From Spirochaetaceae bacterium (GTDB lineage Bacteria > Spirochaetota > Spirochaetia > Treponematales > Breznakiellaceae), in NCBI GenBank assembly GCA_031288215.1, contig JAITRV010000224.1:1-8679 (forward strand): DNA of 8,679 nt, read 5' to 3'. Made by a program: the position numbers and the translations under genes. Below, one piece after another: positions 1 through 5,330 of this stretch. Each line of letters starts with the position of its first letter. Position 1 is the first letter of the stretch. Below the pieces are notes generated by a model that did no database searches, was not told the origin of the DNA, and saw nothing but the letters and a program-made list of their open reading frames with translations.

Positions 1-2
1 GG

Positions 3-19
3 GCCCCCGAGGGGGCTTT
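3..19 (+). terminator. Possible terminator hairpin at window edge
   Basis: A GC-only stem (GCCCC / GGGGC, positions 3-7 and 12-16) with a CGAG tetraloop is followed by a short TTT. It could be the 3' end of a terminator for a plus-strand gene left of the window. The T-run is short and the left side is cut by the window edge, so the call is weak. No terminator with a T-run is visible inside the window for the minus-strand genes that end at 230. Confidence 0.25.
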
Positions 20-48
20 GAAGCACGGGGCGGGCTCGCAGGCTGAGC

Positions 49-64
49 ATCCTCAATTGAGGAT
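49..64. repeat. 16-bp perfect palindrome, operator-like
   Basis: ATCCTCAATTGAGGAT is a perfect palindrome. With one mismatched pair it extends to 44-69 (TGAGC on the left, ACTCA on the right). No T-run follows on either strand, so it does not look like an intrinsic terminator. A dimeric regulator site or a cruciform is possible. Any gene it controls would lie left of the window, or it may simply sit downstream of the minus-strand HTH gene. Confidence 0.4.
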
Positions 65-229
65 ACTCATTACAGAAATAAGACAGGCAAGGTCAGGTAT
101 GAAACCAGTTTCCCGCATACATGCGTCATTATGTACAAACAAGCGTTGATCTCCGAGAGGCCCTGAAAGGTCCTCCCCTGTCGTTTTTCTGAACCGCTGT
201 GGGCCCGGCCGCTGCCGTGCCGTACCGGA

Positions 230-634
230 TTATTGCCCAAGCTCCGGCGTCTTTTTTACCCTGGGTTTCCGCACCGCTGTTTTGGCATCGGCTTTCCCGG
301 CGGCAGCCTTCTTGGGGTCTGCTTTCTTGGCGGGGGCTTGTTTTTTTGCTTTGGGAATTTTCTTGACCGCTTCCGCAAAGGCCGCGTCTTTCTGCAATTC
401 CGCTAAATCGTACTGGGTTTGCAGATCCAGCCAATATTGGAAGGTATTCCCAAAATATTTGGCAAGCCGCAGCGCCACGTTCAGGGAAATTCTCGTTTTC
501 CCCGTTAAAACCTGCCGGATTGCGGATTGACTGAGGCCCGTTTCCTCCGCAACCTTCGCGGCGGAAAGCCCGTATTCGTCAAGAAATGTTTCTTTTAATA
601 CCACCCCTGGTATTTTAACTGATTGTTTTGCCAT
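230..634 (-). CDS. HigA/VapI-type XRE-family HTH protein with Lys/Ala-rich tail
   Basis: 134 aa. Residues 8-80 match the HigA antitoxin/addiction-module HTH family: an opening IPGVVLKETFLDEYGLS (family pattern HPGxxLxEEFLxxxGLS), a helix-turn-helix at about 24-50 (AAKVAEETGLSQSAIRQVLTG), then ALRLAKYFGNTFQYWLDLQ, the family's ALRLAxxFGTxxxFWLNLQ block. Residues 90-128 form an unusual tail of Lys, Ala and Pro (KAKKQAPAKKADPKK and similar), resembling histone-H1-like bacterial tails; most HigA proteins end near residue 100. Start: ATG at 634 with AAGGAG 8 nt upstream. HigA proteins usually follow a HigB RNase gene and repress their own operon. Here the upstream gene is a cyclic-nucleotide-binding-domain protein and there is no toxin on either side. 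It is therefore an orphan antitoxin or a stand-alone DNA-binding regulator. The family is clear; the antitoxin role is not shown. Confidence 0.85.
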   Translation of the reverse strand: MAKQSVKIPGVVLKETFLDEYGLSAAKVAEETGLSQSAIRQVLTGKTRISLNVALRLAKYFGNTFQYWLDLQTQYDLAELQKDAAFAEAVKKIPKAKKQAPAKKADPKKAAAGKADAKTAVRKPRVKKTPELGQ

Positions 635-642
635 AAAGACAA

Positions 643-648
643 CTCCTT
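643..648 (-). promoter_or_regulatory. Ribosome binding site of the HigA-type gene
   Basis: On the minus strand this reads AAGGAG, 8 nt before the ATG at 634. The strong match and ideal spacing fix the start codon. Confidence 0.75.
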
Positions 649-665
649 GAAATTAAGATATTAAA

Positions 666-675
666 AAGTATACTT
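666..675. promoter_or_regulatory. Possible autoregulatory palindrome
   Basis: AAGTATACTT is a perfect 10-bp palindrome 31 bp upstream of the HTH gene start. On the minus strand it contains TATACT, a -10-like hexamer, but no convincing -35 box lies 16-18 bp further upstream. HigA-type proteins commonly repress through short palindromes overlapping their own promoter, so this is a candidate operator. The evidence is only position and symmetry in an A+T-rich gap. Confidence 0.25.
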
Positions 676-713
676 CCGTATTAAAATCTTTTCTACTATA
701 CAAAAGACAAGCG

Positions 714-1160
714 TTACACCCGCAAATTTTTTTCGGTGGTCAGGACCCGCTGGTTCAAATGCCGCAGCCGCCGGGAAAGATCCCGGGCCAGATTCATGAT
801 GATCATGGCGAAGCTCGTGCTGTCTATTTTGTAGATTTCCCGCAGGGCCGTGTTGGAGATGGACATAACCTGGGTAGCACAGAGGGCCCTCGCGGTGGCC
901 GCCGCGGGCATCACATCCAGAATCTCCATCTCACCGAACACGTCCCCCTCCTTGAATTCGTAGAGAACCACCCCGTGGGTACTGACCTCCACCCGGCCTT
1001 CCAGGATGAACCGGATGCGGTCATTGGGCTGGCCCTCAACGATAATGTCGCTGCCTTCCTCATAGAATTCATGTCCCATCAGGGGCAGAATTTTCTCGAT
1101 CTGATCGTCCAAAAGCCCCCCAAAGAGGGAGTACTTTTGCAGGGCAGAAGATTCTATCAT
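714..1160 (-). CDS. Stand-alone cyclic-nucleotide-binding-domain protein
   Basis: 148 aa, essentially one cyclic-nucleotide-binding (CAP/PKA-R) beta-barrel followed by helices. The barrel shows EEGSDIIVEGQPNDRIRFILEGRVEVS (about 34-60; family pattern G-x-I-x-x-G-x-x-x-x-x-x-Y-x-I-x-x-G). The phosphate-binding cassette is at 72-93, with FGE at 75-77. After the barrel a basic helix (ARDLSRRLRHLNQRV, 125-139) ends the protein; there is no helix-turn-helix, kinase or channel domain. One key residue differs: where nucleotide-binding members have P-R-A-A-T/S, this protein has P-A-A-A-T (85-89), so the arginine that contacts the cyclic phosphate is missing. Start ATG at 1160 has GGAGG 7 nt upstream. 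It is 60 bp after the membrane protein gene and 79 bp before the HTH gene. Likely role: intracellular sensor or adaptor; ligand and partner unknown. Confidence 0.88.
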   Translation of the reverse strand: MIESSALQKYSLFGGLLDDQIEKILPLMGHEFYEEGSDIIVEGQPNDRIRFILEGRVEVSTHGVVLYEFKEGDVFGEMEILDVMPAAATARALCATQVMSISNTALREIYKIDSTSFAMIIMNLARDLSRRLRHLNQRVLTTEKNLRV

Positions 1161-1167
1161 CGATCAG

Positions 1168-1172
1168 CCTCC
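1168..1172 (-). promoter_or_regulatory. Ribosome binding site of the cNMP-domain gene
   Basis: GGAGG on the minus strand, 7 nt before the ATG at 1160. A run of nine A (minus strand, 1174-1182) lies directly upstream of it. A TATAAT hexamer also lies upstream (1196-1201, minus strand), but it has no recognisable -35 box, so it is unclear whether this gene has its own promoter or relies on read-through. Confidence 0.7.
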
Positions 1173-1198
1173 GTTTTTTTTTAATATATAAAATTATT

Positions 1199-1224
1199 AT
1201 AGCTACCTACCTATCTACAGCTAT
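1199..1224. repeat. Short inverted repeat over the stop codon of the membrane protein gene
   Basis: ATAGCT (1199-1204) and AGCTAT (1219-1224) are inverted copies enclosing 14 nt made of CTAC/CTAT tetranucleotide repeats. The right arm overlaps the TAG stop (1221-1223) of the minus-strand membrane protein gene. A 6-bp stem is weak. It could be an mRNA processing or partial termination signal between two co-directional genes. Confidence 0.2.
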
Positions 1225-3755
1225 CTCCGCCCTCCCGCTTCCTCCGCCGTTTTTTTTAACCCGCCGCCGCCATTCACCGGGAAAAGAAGCCCCACCATCA
1301 GGTATATGAGGATCCCCACCACCAACAAGACGGGGAAACCGCTGGATACGGCCAGGATCCGGGCCAGGGCGCCGCCGGCCAGGGACAAGCCCCCGTTCAT
1401 CCCCCAGGCCCAGGGAAGCAGGTGGCCTTTGTTTTCCTGGAGGCTGTCGAGCCCGTTGGGATAAGGGACCCCCATGAAAAAGGCCGGCGGCGCGATGATC
1501 AGCGCCGCGGCGAGGATCCGCAGGACCAGGGCCGCCGAATGGAAGCGATCCAGGAAGCCGTCCAGGCCGTAAATATAGAAAATAAATCCCCCCGCGACGC
1601 CGATACAGGAGATCAGCACAACCCAGCGGCGCAGCCGTTTCAGCCGGGAACTGGCCAGGTTGCCCAGGGCGGAAAAGATCAGCATCGTGGTGATCACGAT
1701 GCTGGTGGAATAGGTCGGGTTTGAGAGAAACACCCCCAGGCGCTGGATAAGGAAGATTTCGATGAGCATATAGCCCAGGCCCAGGCCCGCATAGTAGAGG
1801 ATTACCCCCACCGTCCCCGATCGGTTCATGAAGAGCTGTTTCCACCGCCCCGCCACGGGGATCAGGATCACGATAAAGCCGAAGATGCAGGCCTGGATCA
1901 GCATCCCCAGGAGCAGGAGATAGCCCCATTCCTCGGAGATGTCTTCCATCTGGTCCAGGTATATGGGGAGCAAGGCCAGCTTGAGGAACCCCGAATAGTA
2001 GGGCCGGGCATCCCGGATGGGCCGGATGTCAAAGATGTACTGGTCCTCCACCTCCTTCCGGTTTCCCGCGAGGAAACGGAGGATGGCCCCCCGGTACATG
2101 TCCGCATTGGTAAAGCTCTCCACCAGGTCGTCCTCCCGGCCGGTAAAATGCCGGCGGTACGCGTCCATGAGGAGATTTATATCCCGCTGGGGGAGTTCCG
2201 TGTCCGGGGCATAGAGGAGTTCAAAGGACCGGGAACCGACAAAGCCGTTCAGGGTCCCGATCTCGGCTTCGGTAAAAGCGCCGTTCTTGACCAGGATGGT
2301 GGAGGTGGACATGAAGAGGCCGAAGGAGTAGAGGTTTTGTCCCGGGTCCCCGATTCCCGCCTCTTGCATGGCGAGGATCACCGTATTGAGGAGCTTGAGG
2401 ACGTTCCGGGGAGGGGTCAGCCGGTCCCACACGGTGACGGACAGCACCCCGCCGGGTTTCAGGCTGGCAAAATACTCCCGGAAGGCTTCTACGGTGTACT
2501 TAAAGTTCTCGTGGATCGCATAACCCCCGGAGTCCGAGAGCCCGATGGAGTCCACCAGGCTTATCTCGATCAGGTCGTAGGAGGCCCGGCGGTCCTGGCA
2601 AAAGACCCGGCCTTCCCCCTGGACCACCCGGAGCCCCTCGGATTTGAGGAGGTTCCCGGTGAAGCGGGACACGTTGGGATCATCCCGCAGGAGGCGGATC
2701 ATCTCCGAGGAGGGCTCCACGATGTCGATGCTCCGGGCCCCCTTGTACCGGGCGACCTGGGCGTTGATCCCCCCTCCCAGGTCCACCAAAAGGACGTCGG
2801 GGTTTTCCAGCAGGGTATAGGGCGCCGCCATGGGCAGGTAGTCCATGTATTCCTGCTCCCCGGGCCGCAGGCTCCCCATGATCCCGATGGGGCCGGAGCC
2901 GTCGATAAAAAGCCCCCAGTAGGGCTGGTTGGGCATGGCGGCGATGTTCAGGGCGGCGTTATCGGAAAGCCCCGGGGCAAAATGGAAATACTGGGAGGCG
3001 TACACGTGGTATTCCCCCCCGGGCCCGTAGGAATGGTGGACCAATTTGGAATCCGGGTACTTGCGGACATAGCTGATGGCCTTATAATCCGATACCCGGA
3101 TATTCCCCCAAAAGAAGGTAAGACAGAGGGAACTCAGGGCGGTAAGCACCAGGGCCAGGAGGTGGATCATGGAGAACCGGGAGGACCGGCTTCCTTCGTC
3201 CCAGGACACGATGGAAAACAGGGCCGCGATGATGGTAAGCGCCAGAATGGGGAGGATCAGGTACTGGGGGGGGAGCAGGAACATAAAGAGGATGATGAAA
3301 AAGCCCCCCACCCCGGAGCCTATCATGTTCCAGAAGTACACCTTTTGAATCCGGGTCCGCAGCGCCACAAAGGAGACCCCGGTAAAGGCGGCGATAATAA
3401 AAAAGGGCGCCCCGTAGATGATGTAGTAGGCCCCGATAAACCAGAGCTGCCGGGAATCGGAGGCGAGGAAAACCGGGTTAAAGGGCACCATCTGGGCCGC
3501 AATCGACGCCAGGGATATGAACAGGGGCAGGATGAGGGCGCAGGCCGAGAGGATCCCCTCCGCCCGGGGCCGGACCCACTCGGAAAGGAAGGTCAGGATG
3601 ATCCCCGATAAGCCGATCCCCAGGAGGGCGGTGGAAATCACCAGGGAGCCGAAATTCGACCAGCCTCCCACGGAAAAGACGCGCATCACGTACAGTTCGT
3701 AGGAGATTCCCGTGACGGAGATAAAAAACAGGGCAAAAATCTTTGAATTTCTCAT
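1221..3755 (-). CDS. Membrane protein with spermidine-synthase-like methyltransferase-fold domain
   Basis: 844 aa in three parts. Residues 1-216 hold about seven hydrophobic segments (near 5-27, 36-57, 68-88, 104-130, 144-162, 164-184, 197-216). Residues ~220-600 form a soluble domain of the spermidine synthase/SAM-methyltransferase fold: VLLVDLGGGINAQVA (321-335) is the glycine-rich motif I, DIVEPSSEM (344-352) the acidic second strand, GEGRVF (380-385), then YDLIEIS (393-399) and LKPGGVLSVTVW (432-443). Residues 610-826 hold six to seven more hydrophobic segments, including FFMGVPYPNGL (759-769), typical of fused transporter-like/spermidine synthase proteins. In true SpeE the YD-hydrophobic strand leads into the catalytic Asp (D-S-[ST]-D-P); here it reads EISLVDSIG, so aminopropyl transfer is doubtful. 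The start ATG (3755) has GGAAGG only 3 nt upstream; an in-frame stop follows just upstream with no other start between, so the start is fixed. First gene of a possible three-gene unit. Substrate unknown. Confidence 0.88.
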   Translation of the reverse strand: MRNSKIFALFFISVTGISYELYVMRVFSVGGWSNFGSLVISTALLGIGLSGIILTFLSEWVRPRAEGILSACALILPLFISLASIAAQMVPFNPVFLASDSRQLWFIGAYYIIYGAPFFIIAAFTGVSFVALRTRIQKVYFWNMIGSGVGGFFIILFMFLLPPQYLILPILALTIIAALFSIVSWDEGSRSSRFSMIHLLALVLTALSSLCLTFFWGNIRVSDYKAISYVRKYPDSKLVHHSYGPGGEYHVYASQYFHFAPGLSDNAALNIAAMPNQPYWGLFIDGSGPIGIMGSLRPGEQEYMDYLPMAAPYTLLENPDVLLVDLGGGINAQVARYKGARSIDIVEPSSEMIRLLRDDPNVSRFTGNLLKSEGLRVVQGEGRVFCQDRRASYDLIEISLVDSIGLSDSGGYAIHENFKYTVEAFREYFASLKPGGVLSVTVWDRLTPPRNVLKLLNTVILAMQEAGIGDPGQNLYSFGLFMSTSTILVKNGAFTEAEIGTLNGFVGSRSFELLYAPDTELPQRDINLLMDAYRRHFTGREDDLVESFTNADMYRGAILRFLAGNRKEVEDQYIFDIRPIRDARPYYSGFLKLALLPIYLDQMEDISEEWGYLLLLGMLIQACIFGFIVILIPVAGRWKQLFMNRSGTVGVILYYAGLGLGYMLIEIFLIQRLGVFLSNPTYSTSIVITTMLIFSALGNLASSRLKRLRRWVVLISCIGVAGGFIFYIYGLDGFLDRFHSAALVLRILAAALIIAPPAFFMGVPYPNGLDSLQENKGHLLPWAWGMNGGLSLAGGALARILAVSSGFPVLLVVGILIYLMVGLLFPVNGGGGLKKTAEEAGGRR

Positions 3756-3796
3756 GGGCCTTCCAATATAAAAACTTTAAAAACATCCACCATCTA

Positions 3797-3826
3797 AGTA
3801 TAAACCATAGTAGAACTTTATAACAA
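3797..3826 (-). promoter_or_regulatory. Candidate sigma-70 promoter for the membrane protein gene
   Basis: On the minus strand, TTGTTA (3821-3826) and TATACT (3797-3802) are separated by 18 bp, matching consensus at 4/6 and 5/6. Transcription would start near 3790, giving a leader of about 35 nt. The tandem repeat AGGCTATGATAA begins just 4 bp upstream of the -35 box. Confidence 0.4.
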
Positions 3827-3829
3827 TAT

Positions 3830-3855
3830 AGGCTATGATAAAGAGGCTATGATAA
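3830..3855. repeat. Tandem 12-bp direct repeat, period 14
   Basis: AGGCTATGATAA occurs at 3830-3841 and again at 3844-3855, with 2 bp between the copies. It sits in the divergent gap between the two membrane-attached methyltransferase-like genes. Read on the plus strand, each copy contains TATGAT, a 5/6 match to a -10 box, so the duplication may have doubled a promoter element. Read for the minus-strand gene, the repeats sit just upstream of the proposed -35 box, where activators bind. Both readings are inference. Confidence 0.55.
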
Positions 3856-3870
3856 GTTTTGTATCGGTCA

Positions 3871-3893
3871 CTCCTGTTCACGCAGAACAGGAG
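3871..3893. repeat. Perfect 9-bp inverted repeat, 5-nt spacer
   Basis: CTCCTGTTC (3871-3879) and GAACAGGAG (3885-3893) are perfect inverted copies around ACGCA. No T-run follows on either strand, so it is not a classical terminator. It has the form of a dimeric-regulator operator or of a stable hairpin in a leader RNA. It contains CTGT-N9-ACAG, close to but not matching the enterobacterial LexA spacing of N8. Confidence 0.6.
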
Positions 3894-3906
3894 CGCCGGA
3901 ACGGAG

Positions 3907-3951
3907 CCGCGGCCTCCCGGGATCGGGATGGGGGGTAGCGGAGGCCGGCGG
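3907..3951 (+). other. GC-rich hairpin in the divergent intergenic region
   Basis: CCGCGGCCTCC (3907-3917) pairs with GGAGGCC plus GCGG (3940-3946 and 3948-3951), giving 11 base pairs with a single bulged G. The 22-nt loop contains the G-run GGGGGG. A competing palindrome, GGCCGGCC, follows at 3951-3958. If the region is transcribed this would be a very stable RNA stem. No coding sense is visible here. Confidence 0.45.
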
Positions 3952-3983
3952 GCCGGCCGGAGCGGAGGGGGGGCGGGCGTGAA

Positions 3984-4017
3984 GGCTCCGGTTTCAGGAC
4001 CCGGTCCGGAAACAGCC
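3984..4017 (+). other. Second structured hairpin upstream of the PCMT-like gene
   Basis: GTTTC-A-GGACC at 3991-4001 pairs with GGTCC-G-GAAAC at 4003-4013, with one A/G internal mismatch. The stem resumes with GGCT (3984-3987) against AGCC (4014-4017) after a 3-nt bulge. The pairing is too regular to be obviously chance, but no T-run follows. It may be a leader RNA element or a dyad protein site about 100 nt before the PCMT-like start. Confidence 0.4.
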
Positions 4018-4115
4018 CCCCCGCATGGGCTTCAAAAGGTGACGTTTTTGAGGGGCCGATGAAAATTTGTTTTGATTTTTTTGTTTTTTTGATCTAAACT
4101 AGAGAGTGGGTGTAT

Positions 4116-5147
4116 ATGGGTGCTCGGAAATCTATTTCTGCATTGGTCATTGCGGCCCTCATGGCGGGGCTGATAATTGGGTTTGTCTTTGGGCTCGTCC
4201 TGCCAACCCTGGTCTCCTCACAGTCCGAGCGGGTCTTGGCCTATGAAGAGGTGGCGGCCCTGTCGGCGGTGGAAGCGGCCGCCCGGATCGCGGCCCAACA
4301 CGGGGTGGACAGCCTTGAATACGGCCAGGCATACGATACCTTGACAAAATCTGAAAAATATGATGGGCCCGGTCTGGCTCAATCCATGCCGATTGAGACC
4401 AAGGAGGCATGGCTGTCCTGGATGCGGGCGAACCGCGGCGACTCCCCGGCCTTTCTGGAACAGCGCTGGAAGCTGGCCCATGATTTTGTGGAGTCCTCCG
4501 AGTTAAAGCGCCCCGAGGATGTCCGGGCCTTCCTCCTGGCCTCCCGGGAGCACTTTGTCCGGGAGCAGAACCGGGGCCTGGAGTATGCCGATACCTGGCT
4601 GCCCATCGGGTACGGGGCCACCATTACCGACCCGGACGTGGTGGCCATGATGACCACCACTCTCAACGTCAACCCCGAGGACCGGGTCCTGGAAATCGGC
4701 ACCGGATCGGGGTACCAGGCGGCGATTCTTTCCTACCTGACCCGGGAAGTCTATACAATAGAAATAATCAAGCCCCTTTTTACCGAAACCGATATCCTCT
4801 ACCGGGATCTGGAAAAGACCTTCCCCTCCTACGGGTCTATCAGGCGGAAGCTGGGGGACGGGTATTACGGGTGGGAGGAATACGCGCCCTTTGACAAGAT
4901 CCTCGTTACCTGCTCCATCGATCATGTGCCGACCCCCCTGCTCAAGCAGTTGAAAACCGGGGGAATCATGGTGCTGCCCCTGGGACCCCCGGGCCGGCAG
5001 TTTATCATGGAAATCACGAAAAATGTCGCCCCCGACGGTTCCATCACCCTGACCCGGCGGGATGTATACAACGGCCTCGGGGTCAGATTTATCCCCTTCA
5101 GGAATGAGGCGGGGGCTTCCTATTCCGCCTCAAGCGAGGATTCCTAA
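4116..5147 (+). CDS. Membrane-anchored PCMT-like (L-isoaspartyl methyltransferase family) protein
   Basis: 343 aa from the ATG at 4116; GAGAG lies 9 nt upstream. A GTG at 4110 would add two residues but sits only 3 nt from GAGAG. Residues ~8-33 (short basic start, then ALVIAALMAGLIIGFVFGLVL) form a signal anchor without a lipobox Cys. Residues 34-140 are a helical region I do not recognise. From about 145 the protein follows protein-L-isoaspartate O-methyltransferase: LPIGYGATITDPDVV (162-176), VLEIGTGSGYQAAIL (191-205, SAM motif I), LGDGYYGW (246-253), APFDKILVTCS (257-267) and LKTGGIMVLPLGPPGRQF (279-296). The usual pattern G-Q-T-I-S-Q-P reads G-A-T-I-T-D-P, so the conserved Ser is Thr and Gln is Ala. 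The enzyme would need cytosolic SAM, yet the anchor predicts an exported C-terminus. Cytosolic Pcm is ~200-220 aa, so this is a long variant; substrate uncertain. Confidence 0.85.
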   Translation: MGARKSISALVIAALMAGLIIGFVFGLVLPTLVSSQSERVLAYEEVAALSAVEAAARIAAQHGVDSLEYGQAYDTLTKSEKYDGPGLAQSMPIETKEAWLSWMRANRGDSPAFLEQRWKLAHDFVESSELKRPEDVRAFLLASREHFVREQNRGLEYADTWLPIGYGATITDPDVVAMMTTTLNVNPEDRVLEIGTGSGYQAAILSYLTREVYTIEIIKPLFTETDILYRDLEKTFPSYGSIRRKLGDGYYGWEEYAPFDKILVTCSIDHVPTPLLKQLKTGGIMVLPLGPPGRQFIMEITKNVAPDGSITLTRRDVYNGLGVRFIPFRNEAGASYSASSEDS

Positions 5148-5189
5148 GCTTCGGCGGGGGGGGCCGGCGCCCGGATAAATTTTTCCGGT

Positions 5190-5231
5190 CATTCGACGCC
5201 CTCCATTCGACGCCTTCTATCCGACACCATA
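5190..5231 (+). repeat. 14-bp tandem repeat, two close copies and one degenerate
   Basis: CATTCGACGCCCTC (5190-5203) and CATTCGACGCCTTC (5204-5217) differ at one base. A third, degenerate unit, TATCCGACACCATA, follows at 5218-5231. The array lies 43 bp after the PCMT-like stop. The period is the same 14 bp as the other tandem repeat at 3830, but the sequences are unrelated. Confidence 0.6.
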
Positions 5232-5239
5232 TATATGGT
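5226..5239. repeat. 14-bp perfect palindrome ACCATATATATGGT
   Basis: A perfect dyad overlapping the end of the 14-bp tandem array. The A/T centre with GG/CC flanks resembles many operator half-sites, but I cannot assign a regulator. It may also be a simple by-product of the TA run. Confidence 0.4.
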
Positions 5240-5244
5240 ATGCG

Positions 5245-5287
5245 GCGCCTCATGCCTACTCCATAGAGTGGAGGGGCGGGCGCTTTT
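5245..5287 (+). terminator. Probable intrinsic terminator of the PCMT-like gene
   Basis: GCGCC (5245-5249) pairs with GGCGC (5279-5283). Inside it GCC pairs with GGC and CTCCA pairs with TGGAG around a TAGAG loop, with small bulges. TTTT follows at 5284-5287. It lies about 100 nt after the stop at 5147. The T-run is short and the stem interrupted, so efficiency is uncertain. Confidence 0.4.
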
Positions 5288-5330
5288 CACCCTCCGGGAG
5301 CCGGCGATCGGGTACTATAAAATATAACTA

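Larger units (their letters stand above)
1..229. other. Non-coding stretch downstream of the HigA-type gene
   Basis: I see no supportable gene here on either strand. A minus-strand reading that runs from the HTH gene region into this stretch is a frame shadow with Arg/Gly/Ser-rich composition. The stretch holds the edge hairpin and the 16-bp palindrome listed separately. No HigB-type toxin gene is present here, which matters for interpreting the neighbouring HigA-type gene. Confidence 0.5.
3756..4115. other. 360-bp divergent intergenic region, composite structure
   Basis: Left part (3756-3870) is A+T-rich and carries promoter-like boxes and the 12-bp tandem repeat. Middle part (3871-4060) switches abruptly to G+C-rich sequence with G-runs of up to seven and at least three inverted repeats. 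Right part (4061-4100) is T-rich. A plus-strand ATG reading through the middle is Gly/Arg/Pro-rich (about 67 codons), has no convincing ribosome binding site and looks non-coding. No known riboswitch or RNA gene is recognised. Confidence 0.5.

Noticed and set aside
1207..1929. 240-codon minus-strand open frame in another phase over the C-terminal part of the membrane protein
   Set aside because: Arg/Gly/Pro-rich shadow frame; the true frame encodes conserved hydrophobic segments and the FFMGVPYPNGL block.
2148..3611. 487-codon plus-strand open frame antisense to the membrane protein gene
   Set aside because: It mirrors the GC-rich coding strand: Gly/Pro/Asp/His-heavy, no domain, no ribosome binding site, whereas the opposite strand has clear membrane segments and a methyltransferase motif.
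3871..3893. LexA box
   Set aside because: CTGT and ACAG are separated by 9 nt, not the 8 of the enterobacterial box, and it does not match the Gram-positive CGAAC-N4-GTTCG form.
3859..4062. 67-codon plus-strand ORF in the G-rich intergenic island
   Set aside because: Composition (Gly/Arg/Pro runs) follows G-runs; no ribosome binding site and it runs through inverted repeats.
4072..4100. TTGATT-N17-TAAACT as promoter of the PCMT-like gene
   Set aside because: Spacing is perfect, but transcription would start near 4107, downstream of the GAGAG ribosome binding site at 4102-4106 and only about 9 nt before the start codon. The T-rich context makes chance matches likely.
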